Shown in pieces: positions 20,215-29,600 of a stretch of DNA of 64,000 nucleotides. Below the pieces are notes generated by a model. That model had not been told where the DNA came from. It saw nothing but the letters and a program-made list of their open reading frames with translations, and searched no databases. The translations under genes and the position numbers were made by a program. Each line of letters starts with the position of its first letter. Within the stretch, counting starts at the first letter, position 1. The stretch is from Dactylonectria macrodidyma (Eukaryota > Ascomycota > Sordariomycetes > Hypocreales > Nectriaceae). The stretch is taken from NCBI GenBank assembly GCA_020744425.1, contig JAGMUV010000029.1, positions 620,001 through 684,000 on the forward strand, read 5' to 3'.

Positions 20215-22771
20215 AATGTCCAGCAAAACTACCATCTCCACAGCCGAGTCTCCAACCACCACCATCAAGTGTCGTCTTCTCAGGACAAATGGGACGAAAG
20301 CTGTATTAGTATGGTCTTTACAAAGAAGTGGGTAACGCACTTGCGGAACAAGAATCGACAAGATGTCTCCTCCCAAAAGACTTTTTCTCAGTGCAGTACC
20401 GAGGTAGCCAGCGATCTCGAGTCGCTACACCCTCAAGTTTCGTCTTCTCAGTACGAAGGGGACGAAAGCCACATCAGTATGAACTTTAAGAAGTGGATGA
20501 CGCACTTGTGGAACAAGAATCGGCAGAATGTCTCCTCCCAAAAGGGGCTTTCTCAGTGCAGCAGCTCCGAGGTGCCCAGCGATCTCGAGTCGCTACCATC
20601 ACGCCTCCAAGAGAAGTTCATCGCACGTCTCGACGGGGACACGGACGAGGATGTTGATGATGCGTTTAACGGATCACAGAAGCGTAAGCTCACCCCACTC
20701 CAAATCCCGCGGGTTGGACCACCGATATATAACAGGACCGCCGACTGGCACTGCAGACGACCACGATGCTGACTTGGTTGCCTCTCACTCTAGTCCGGGC
20801 CAGTAATGCCATATTCGGGTGTTGCTTCGGAGGCGCCCAGAGCGCATCTAAGAACATACCAAAGAGGAATACCATTCCAAAGCCAGCTGTCGTCCAAGTC
20901 ACCCAAGCAGCGACTCGTCCAGCATCCGACGACGACCCTAAGAAGAGGTCCCAGTCTTCCGCAACAAATCAACCGACTCAGGCAGCACTATTGGGAGGTC
21001 CAAGAGTAGCGCTTCCGAGAGGCTCTCGTGGTCGGCAGATGATAGCATTCCCTCATCGTGCTACCCTCCAACCGTCAAACAAAACAGCCAGGCCCTCTCG
21101 ACATTCCTCCCAGCCTAATGAGGCCGAACCTCCGCAGATGATTCTCCAGCCTGAAACAAAGCCTATTTCTCAGGCCCAGCTTGTTGCCGAAGTGAAAGGC
21201 ATATATGCTGGCCTGATCATGGTTGAGGCGAAGTGCATCGAAGTCGATAACGCACAGTCATCCAACACAACGGATGCAGACCCGTTGAATAACGAGCAGT
21301 GGCAAGCGTTGATTGCGCTGCATCGCACGCTGTTGCATGAGCACCACGACTTCTTTCTTGCAAGCCAGCATCCCTCGGCTAGTGTTCCACTACGGGGGCT
21401 TGCATCAAAATATGACATGCCAGCTCGAATGTGGCGACACGGCATCCATTCCTTCCTGGAGCTCCTTCGACATAGACTGCCAGCATCCCTAGAGCATATA
21501 CTGACGTTTCTATGCCTTGCATATAGTATGACGGCGTTATTATATGAAACCGTGCCAGCTTTTGAGGAGACCTGGATTGAGTGCCTAGGAGATCTTGGCC
21601 GTTACAGGATGGTGATCGAGGATGATGACATTAAGGACCGAGAAGTGTGGACAGGAGTGAGTCGGCACTGGTATAGCAAGGCATCAGACAAGTCTCCGAC
21701 CACAGGACGCCTCTATCACCACTTGGCTATCTTGGCTCGACCGAATGCCTTGCAACAGCTATACTACTACGCCAAATCGCTGTGTGTGCCGATCCCGTTC
21801 CTCAGCACAAAAGAAAGTATTATGACCCTGTTTGACCCTGTACTGGGCTCTAATACAACGCACCTCGCCCCAATTGACGCAGCCTTTGTGCGGGTACATG
21901 GGATTTTCTTCTCGGGCAAGTCAGAGGATAAGCTAGAAGATTCGATAGAAGAGTTCTTAAGTCTCCTCGACAATCACATCAGTCGAACAACAAGGCGATG
22001 GCTCGAAGCTGGGTCAGTACTATTAGTGCGTTTTGCGTTGAATTTTCATTGACCTGACTTAGCTACTTTATCGGGATCGCGATCGGGTGCTCTCTCCTTG
22101 GGTATGGAGCTGATTCTAATATCCTCACAAGAGCAATGTCCCAGCGACTGGATGAGACCGACACCACTAGAGATGGAAGCACTATCCCGGAAGTTCCCCC
22201 CGGTGACACCTTCAAGAAGTCACTCTCGTTTGCAGTCCGGACTTACGAGATTGTCACCACTCGCTGGGGAGATGCCAACATCCTTCCCTTTGTTCATACA
22301 ACCCTTGTTTTCATCGAGCATATGACACGTTATCCGACCGCCATGTCATATCTCGAACGAGAGTATCCCTGGAAGCTCACCGCCGCCATGCTCAATTATA
22401 TTCTAGCCTCAGGCGAGTATAGAACAAGAATGGACGGAAACTTCCCTGGCCTGGAGAAAGACGAACCTCCACGGCCACTCCCAGAGGACTACGCCATGCG
22501 CGGTCTTACCTATGCTGAGGACTACCACCCGAAGGAATGATTTGTCAACGAGAAGATTGACGAAGATGAGAAGTTCTTTGAACTCGCATCAATGGCCCAC
22601 GAAAGAAAGGAACGCATACTTTACCTGGGGCTCAAAATCGCAACCCTAGGAAAGTGGCTAACCTTTGATATTGAGACTAAATTGTTTTATGTCGTCAGCA
22701 AGTACGACGTGGAGTTAGCGGCCATTCCCCTGTCCCAGCCACAGTCCCCGGACCCAAAGCATTCCCCTTGA
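20215..22771 (+). pseudogene. Est1/SMG7-like DNA/RNA-binding-domain protein, disabled
   Basis: The N-terminal third (20215-20770) is Ser-rich with a tandem duplication and needs at least one frameshift (near 20770) to join the main frame. The core (about 21170-22012) contains MVEAKCIEVDNAQ, EQWQALIALHRTLLHEHHDF, MPARMWRHGIHSFLELLR and TTGRLYHHLAILARPNALQQ LYYYAKSL, the TPR-like and RLYHHLAIL signature of Est1-type proteins (telomerase/NMD factors EST1, EBS1, SMG5-7; fungi carry many uncharacterised relatives). A 50-bp intron (22013-22062) joins GAG to YFIGIAIG. TGA at 22538-22540 replaces the expected Trp in HPKE(W)F; beyond it the frame stays open through DEDEKFFELASMAHERKERI LYLG to 22771. 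A single G to A therefore truncates the protein. Confidence 0.7.
20270..20596 (+). repeat. About 163-bp tandem duplication inside the Est1-like gene
   Basis: Units 20270-20437 and 20438-20596 both begin CGTCTTCTCAG and end GATCTCGAGTCGCTAC and encode similar peptides (DESxISM, KKW.THL.NKNRQ, VSSQK, SDLESL). Divergence of about 15-20% suggests an old duplication kept in frame. Confidence 0.7.
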
Positions 22772-22838
22772 TGGGTGTGCTGGACTGATAAGGTGGAGTT
22801 GTTTTCGGCAGGTTTGTCTGAGCAGGTATTGGACTTTC

Positions 22839-23089
22839 TGTCACATCTATCTATAGCAGTTACCGCTAGGAGACGGAGCTGTCATCAGGATACTAGGAAT
22901 TATTTGCTTTTACCTATTCGGCTGTTTGGCTATGATGCTATCCACATCCAGCTGAATTGCTAGTCTGTGATGCCTTAGGCATCAACTATTGCATCGTTCT
23001 TCTATAACTACGGTCCCTACGGCCTCAGATAGCTAGAAATCAAGAGCTTCCACACACATCTCAATGCACCCTTCTTATCAGATGCGACA
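22839..23089 (+). repeat. Solo LTR related to the complete Copia element
   Basis: It begins TGTCACATCTATC and ends TTATCAGATGCGACA; at 251 bp it has exactly the length of the LTRs at 26.3 and 31.8 kb, in opposite orientation. Blocks such as GAAATCAAGAGCTTC and TCAATGCACCCTTC are shared, while the middle is strongly diverged. No clear target duplication (CTTTC versus TTCTG). Confidence 0.6.
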
Positions 23090-23521
23090 TTCTGTTACTC
23101 CCGAAACATTTGCCGAAGTCGTTTCGCGCTTGGAAGTTGTTGAGATACGAAAGGTGTCTCTACCGTTAGGCAGCAGGACCGGTTCGAAGGTTTCGTGGTT
23201 TCCTGGTGTCTTGAGAGGCGACCTAGCCGGTGGAACGGGAGTATCGAGAAGGTCGATTCGAGGCAGACGGTATATAACTTGGGACATGAAACCAACTGGT
23301 TGGGCTCTGGCAGGTTCCGAACGTGAAAATTGAGGTCGGCTTGCGGGTAGTATGAATGATGGCGGCCGCGGTTGTACCTCATGAGGGACAGGTTGGGTTT
23401 GACCACTCGTTCTTCCGACACAAACCGTGCATTCTTCGCCAATCGCACGGCACTCCCTGACTTCTGAGCTTGAATCAGCCATGGAATTCCGATCGATCTC
23501 GTTGACTGAAGAGCCACCCAT
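23090..23521 (-). pseudogene. Unknown 5' gene fragment cut by a solo LTR
   Basis: An open frame from an ATG at 23521 encodes a Pro/Ser/Arg-rich N-terminus without domains (RIDLLDTPVPPARSPLKTP) and stops just inside the LTR. It may be the N-terminal exon of a gene interrupted by the retroelement. No family recognised. Confidence 0.3.
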
Positions 23522-23962
23522 GATCTCGGAACCCCACCTGGCCCGCTAGCTCACCTTCTTGACAAGTCGGCTTATGTCCTAGCTCCCTGGGGCAGGGAAC
23601 CTTGGGGTCGAATGGCGGTGAGTTCTATGAGATAATCGCAGATGACAAGGCAGTGGAGATATATTAAGAGCAACGGATTAAACGGGGAAAGCAATATCGC
23701 AAGCAACATATACCTAGCTTTAGTTTCGGCTCTTTTTCCTGCGAAGATATAACAGACATCTAATTTAGTAGTGCATAAAATTTTGCCGCAGCTTCGCTCG
23801 GACACAGGGACTCTGCTTGGTAGCTATTTCTAGTTGGTCCAATATTTCTAATGAATCTTTAGCTATCCTTGCCAATGTCCAACAGCGATAATATAGCGTT
23901 CTTCTGACTTATTTATACCTAACCCGACGGTCAAAGACCTGATCCAGTCCTATAATGCCCTG
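23522..23962. other. Spacer downstream of the GH64 gene
   Basis: AT-rich sequence without supported features; it may include the GH64 3' UTR. Confidence 0.5.
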
Positions 23963-25294
23963 CTAAGAAGGAGGGGCCCCTATGTAAATAGTTAAGTTAG
24001 CAACGTTTCCGGACGAAACAATACCTGAGGCATTCTCATTGCCGTCCGGGTTGACATCGTCGTACGGAAATGCATATCCCTTTCCATCCACCTCGTACTG
24101 GTGAATGACGCGGCTGTAGTGGTTGGTAGGATCAATCGTGTAATATGAGGCACTATTGAGGCTTGGCTGCACATTGCCTCCATCCAGAAGAAGAGTGGAG
24201 CGGGCAAATGCAGCGCAGAGACGCGGCACCACTGCCTTATGAATGGTATTATCGCCATCCATGATAGCAAATGGCCCAGTGTTGCAGCCCCAAATATCAT
24301 TAGCACTGGGCTTTGCGTAGCCTCGGTTGTCGCCGTTGCAGACCAATTCATCTCCCGAAACCGTGCAGCTAACGTCTCTATAGTCTGTCTGCGTGTTGAT
24401 TGTCAAGATCGAGGTGGTATATTGGGCCCAGACCTGGTCAACATAACTATGCCAGTATTTCGCAAAGGCATCAGCGTTAAGGTAGTAGAAGTTGCCGGGC
24501 GACAAGACTCGGATGGGAGTTCCTGTAGTATTGGCGAGGCACATGGAGCTCCACGGGTACCCATCAGCCCCCGTCTGCGTCACCAGGTCATTGCAAATGT
24601 TCATGACGCTATCGGCCTCAAGTCCTGCTGCGCTCTGGGTGGTGCCGTCGGTGACTGTTAGCAAAATGCCCAAAATCATGCCAACAAAGTCAACGTAGCT
24701 AATGTTGGCATATATGATCCCACCAGTATAGGTGAATTCAACGAAGCCCCACTTAAGGCCAACGTTTGCATCCTGGAGATTGGTAAAGGACGGCTGAACC
24801 AAGCAATCCCCTGTGCCAATACTCATCATGTAAAACGACATTGCACCCTCGGAAAAATAGATGCGTCCGGAGCTCATAGAGATTGGCAGGGTGAGCTCAA
24901 GTGTATGACCAGACGAAGCCATGGGAATGGCAATATTATGGGTAACCTGAACAGGGACTATAGAGCCACCTGAGGAAGGATAAATTAAAGACCCATTGGA
25001 AGCAACAAAAACGACAGCGCCATTGGGGTCCAGCCCGGAGATGTAAGCGTTAACTGCACCGCCATTGTAGTTATTTACGAACTTGAGAGGTAGAGTGGCA
25101 CCAACTAGGTCCTGCCGAGTAATAGTGCCAGTGCTACTGTTGAGGGTATTTTCTTCTGTGATCTTGAGAGCATCGATACCTCCTGGTTGGATTTTGGTAA
25201 ACCCCTCTGGGGTTAGCGTGCCTTTGGCAAATGGTAGAGCGGGACAACAAATTGCTACGCTTAGAAGAGCGTCAATAAAAGAAAATGGACGCAT
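23963..25294 (-). CDS. Secreted GH64 endo-beta-1,3-glucanase
   Basis: Intact single-exon gene of 443 residues. Residues 1-25 form a signal peptide (MRPFSFIDALLSVAICCPAL then a cleavage-friendly PFAKG). From about residue 66 the GH64 fold begins (ATLPLKFVNNY, strand-rich barrel), with KWGFVEFTY (Glu186) and ANISYVDF (Asp202) at the positions of the acid and base of the laminaripentaose-producing enzymes, followed by DGYPWSSMCLANTTGTPIRV. Several N-glycosylation sequons (NSS, NGS, NIS, NTT, NLT) fit secretion. The family cuts beta-1,3-glucan to pentasaccharides, so roles in wall remodelling or mycoparasitic attack are plausible. Upstream 100 bp are free of other genes; there is no sign of decay. 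Confidence 0.85.
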   Translation of the reverse strand: MRPFSFIDALLSVAICCPALPFAKGTLTPEGFTKIQPGGIDALKITEENTLNSSTGTITRQDLVGATLPLKFVNNYNGGAVNAYISGLDPNGAVVFVASNGSLIYPSSGGSIVPVQVTHNIAIPMASSGHTLELTLPISMSSGRIYFSEGAMSFYMMSIGTGDCLVQPSFTNLQDANVGLKWGFVEFTYTGGIIYANISYVDFVGMILGILLTVTDGTTQSAAGLEADSVMNICNDLVTQTGADGYPWSSMCLANTTGTPIRVLSPGNFYYLNADAFAKYWHSYVDQVWAQYTTSILTINTQTDYRDVSCTVSGDELVCNGDNRGYAKPSANDIWGCNTGPFAIMDGDNTIHKAVVPRLCAAFARSTLLLDGGNVQPSLNSASYYTIDPTNHYSRVIHQYEVDGKGYAFPYDDVNPDGNENASGIVSSGNVANLTIYIGAPPS

Positions 25295-26256
25295 CTGAGC
25301 GAGATGAAAGGATAGATTAGATAAATAAGAGTGACTGGACGAGCAGCAAAGAAATTGAGTGAAGTACTATTAGTACACTCATCAATGGCCGTTTATGTCC
25401 TCCTCTGGTGCGCATTTCTAAGGCCTTGAGTATCATCTTGGCCGCCCCGTGGCTCAGAGGAACGAGGCGGCCAAAGCCGGGAGGCATCTGACCTGTTTTG
25501 ACGCGGATGCCGCAAGCTACATAAACGCATTGAATACCATGACCACAACCGCCTGGATTATAATTATGCTTAATCTCTGTCACCATTGAGAGCGAATCAT
25601 CAAACGAAACAACCGTACCTGTACGGACCGGACGGTAGCAGTGAATCTTGAGTTTCCTAAAACTAGATACTTGAGCAAAACTGGATGTTTGATTAAAACT
25701 GGAGCTTTGATTCAACCTGGGCTTTGACTAAATCGGACATTTAACGAGACTTGGCCGTTCTGACAAAGTGTGACCATTGGCTAACCTCGGCGTATACACC
25801 AGATTGACACAACTGGGCTTTGATACTGAGACTCGATATGATGAATTGACATGTCGATCGAAGGCACCTTGTTGGGGACCAACCGTGGATTGATCGTGCA
25901 GAGTCATGTACAAGGTAATCTGTCGTGTGAGCTCCTGATCCGTGGGCTTGGGGCTTGCTGGCATTTCCGGGAGAGAGGGGGAGGGAAGTACAATGCTTTG
26001 AGCGCATCAACCTCGCCGGACTATGCTGGAGCTGTAATACCCTGCCTAATAACATCTTGCTTGATTAACGGCTAAGCTCTGAAGGGCAGCTGCGATTGTC
26101 TTCAGTTGGTAGGTGTTGCAGGTTCACTCAGCTAGCATGTCACTGGCGGGGACAAGGGCAGGGTTCGGTATAGATATATTGGGAAGGCTAGGGAATATCT
26201 AGATTACCTCCTATCTCCATGCCCTAAGTTGTGTTTAGCTGATAGCACTTTCTTAA
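25295..26256. other. Spacer left of the Copia insertion
   Basis: Contains imperfect 18-bp repeats (AAAACTGGA.GTTTGATT, 25655-25745) and small minus-strand frames of doubtful reality (25317-25715, 25741-26055). About 18 codons next to the Copia element (26256 to 26203, minus) can be read as continuation of the Gypsy polyprotein; the Gypsy integrase and 3' LTR are not here. Confidence 0.4.
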
Positions 26257-26507
26257 TGTTGCATCTGATAGGAAGGGTGCATTGTGATGTAAGTAGAAGC
26301 TCTTGATTTCTATCTAACTGAGGGCTCGCGGCAGACCTATTTGTAGGTTGCCCTCATAGCTATGATAAGGTTCTCGGTAGACCGGATCCCAAGGGATCCG
26401 GGTCTTCGAGACCGGCTTGTTAGGAAGCCGGGTCTTTGAGACCGGTTTATTAGAGATCCGAGCCTTTGAGACTTTATCTTCAGTCTCAACAGTTGATAGA
26501 TGTGACA
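26257..26507 (-). repeat. Copia 3' LTR
   Basis: On the element strand it begins TGTCACATC and ends GATGCAACA. It contains three imperfect tandem units around CCGGTCTCGAAGACCCGG (26395-26465). Confidence 0.95.
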
Positions 26508-26508
26508 T

Positions 26509-26520
26509 ACCCCCCCAGGT
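26509..26520 (-). promoter_or_regulatory. Copia polypurine tract
   Basis: On the element strand CCTGGGGGGGTA lies directly before the 3' LTR, as expected for the plus-strand DNA primer. Confidence 0.75.
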
Positions 26521-26654
26521 TGAATGGGGATTCAAACTGAATAGATAGGAAATATAGGAAAATGGCCCTTGTTGGAAGGACGGTTGTTGCGTAGGCTAGG
26601 AAAATAGGGATAGGAAATTGAAGGAAAAGACTGATAGAAGGAAATCGGGCTCTG

Positions 26655-29600
26655 CTAGCCCTCGTCATCTGTCTCGATCTGTGTCTCGATTAGACTCCTG
26701 ATATCAATAAGTCCTAGCTGTCTGACGAAGAGTTCGAATTTCTGACCAGGCAGGGGCTTGGTCAGACCGTCTGCTAGCATCTCTGCTGTTTTCGTGTATT
26801 TGACTTGAAATAATCCATTGAAGTAGGACTGCCGGGCCCAACAGCTGTGGATATCAACGTGCCGTAGGGCTGTTCGGATCCGCGGGATCTGCAGAGTGAT
26901 GAGCCGGATCGTCTGTTGGTTGTCACACTGAATGACTAGCTGTTGGTCTAGCTGAAGGTCTAGCTGTTGGAATAGCCGTTGGGTAGCTAGGGCTTCCTTA
27001 GCTGTGTGTGTGAAAGCAAGGAGCTCTGCTTCTGTAGATGAAGTTGTAACTGTATCCTGTTTCCCGGCTTTCCAGCTAATAGGTCCGCCGAACAGAGTCA
27101 TGATCATCCCTTGGGACGATTTCCGGGTCTTCGGGTCGTCTGCGAAGGCTGCGTCTGATGCAACTAGGAATTCGAGGTCCTGATCCGTCTGATCGGCCGG
27201 GCCCGGGGCGGCTGCTGATCCGGCTGCTGATCCGGCTATTGGAATTGCGATTTGAATGATCGGTATTTGAGAGCTTTGACCGCTGAATTGGATAGCTAGA
27301 TATCGGGTTGCGTAGAGGTAGATGATGACCCTATCTGCGATCCGGTGATGGTCTTCCGTTGGATTGAGTAAGTGTTCTGCTAGCCGGGCTGCGGCCTTAG
27401 CTACGTCAGGCCGGCTGATGACTGCGATGTAGTTGATCGATCCGACTTTCTGCTGGAATAGGATCACCTGGTCCTGCTGGGCTTGATACGGGTTTTTCCG
27501 TAGGTCGTTGGTTGGTAGAGGGTTTCCTTTGAAATCGTCGGTTAGCTTGACCTTAAAGCGGGCAGCTGTTTTCTCGATGTATGAGTCCTGACAGAGCCAC
27601 AGCTTCTTAGCTAGCTTATCCCTTAGAATTCGGATCCCTAGGAACCAGGAAAGGTCCCCAAGGTCCTGCATCTGATACCGCTGTTTGAGCCTATTGATCA
27701 GGGTCTCAGCAGCTAGCTGATCCTTTGTTCGATATAGCAAGACGATATCGTCAACGTAGAAGAAGACGGTCAGCCAGCTGTTGTTGCAGATACAAGGGTC
27801 TTCTGCACACTGCTGCAGACCTAGCTGCTGGAAGGTCTGAAGGAGGTCTCGTTGCCACAGTAAGGGTGATCTGCGTAGCCCGTATAGGGCCTTTCGTAGC
27901 CGTAGACTCCATCCGTGCCGTTTGAATCCATCCGGGCAGCGGATGTAGACTTCTTCGTCTAGTGGGCTGTTGGTGAAGGCGTTGATTGCGTCTAGCTGCC
28001 TAGCCTCTAGCTGGAATTTAGCTGCTATAGCCATAAGGACCCGGAAGGACCTTCCTGCTAAGGTTGCTGCATAGGTCTCTTTGTCGTCAAGGGGCTGAAG
28101 ATCCCCTCGGACACAGAGCCGGGCCTTGAACTTCGTAAGGAACCCATGCTTATCCGTCTTGTATTTAAAGACCCAGGTCGTCGGGATAGGGGTCTTTTTG
28201 GCCTGTTCGGATAGAACAGCCTCAAAGGTCCCTTGACCCCACAGGTCTCTCATCTGGATCTCGCAGGCCTGCTTGAATTGGCGGCCAAAGGGGTGATTTT
28301 CTAGCTCTTTGAAAGTCCTAGGTTCCGGCGGAAGGTTCCGTCTGTGGAGCTTTTCTTCCCTTCCGTTGAAGAAGCTGCTGAAAAAGCTAGCCTTTCGGAT
28401 TGGATCGATAGCTGGTTCGTCTGCTGGGCCGGTTCCTTGGCCCCTGATGCGGTCTGAGGCTCGAGACGCAGCAGGCCACGGTCTTCGCGGTCCTCGTGGG
28501 CCCCCTCGTCTAGCCGGCTCTGACGTCTGTGTCGGCTCCGGGCTAGGTTGCCTGCTAGTTGGGCTGCCGGGCTGTTCCGGCGGCGTAGAAAATGGAGGAT
28601 CCGGGCTTTCGGATGGCGGTGCCGTTGTCTGTGGGGTCGGAAGATAGGGATCTTCGTCATCGTCGTCGTCAGAGTCCTTGTCTTCCTGCTCGTTGAGATC
28701 TAGATCTTGGAACGCTAGGTCTTCCGGATCCGGGCTGCCCGGACTGTCCGGATTAGCTAGATCGGGTGTGGCTTCGGTACGGTCCGTAGCGTCGTCCGGG
28801 TCCGTGTCTTCGGGTCCGTCTGACCTATCGAGGTCATGTTGATCGGGCTGTTCGTGCTGATCAGGGTCATCGAGGGCTACCTCGATCGTTGACCTGATTT
28901 CCTCGTCTTCATCACTATCGCTGTCAATGTGGGCTGGAAGCAGGAACCGCACCCTAGGCTGTCGAATTGGCTGAGGGATTGGGTGGTTCTTAGGATCATA
29001 GAAGGTTTTCTCGTCGAATGTGACGTCCCTGACCCTCCGGACCTCTGACCTTTCCGGGATCCAGATCCTGAAGATGTTGTTCGAATCGTATCCAACTAGG
29101 TAGCCGATTTCTGCGTGGGCGGCTGTCTTTAGGTCCCGTTTTTGAGTGCTCTTCAAAGCTTCCGTAGTCATTGGATAGGCCCGGCAGCCGAAGGCCCTAA
29201 GGTGCGTTAGATCCGGCTGTCTGGAGACGAATCCGGTGTCCTTTCCTTGGTCTTGAAGCCAGGAAATTAGCAGCCCTAAGGGGGTCTTCCAGTCTCGGGC
29301 CTGTTGGGGCGATCTGTTATATAGGAAGACAGCTGTTTTCCAACCCTCGGACCAGAGATCGGGCGGCAGGTTAGACCCTAGTAACATAGACCTGTTCTTA
29401 GGAGCTATTACCCCCCCAGATCGTTCGGCAGGGCCGTTCTGAGCCGGGTTGTGAGGGCTCGAGGGTTCGTCCTCGATCCCTTCGTCAGTCATCCAATTGA
29501 TCGATCGGATGCCTAGGGCCCTGTCGTTGTCCCTATGGATCCGGCAGATCCGGAGCCCGTATTGTGTCCGGATGTAGGATACGAAGGCCTGTAGGGCCCC

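Noticed and set aside
26486..26668. Small frames within the Copia LTRs
   Set aside because: Duplicated exactly in both LTRs; translation of LTR sequence only.
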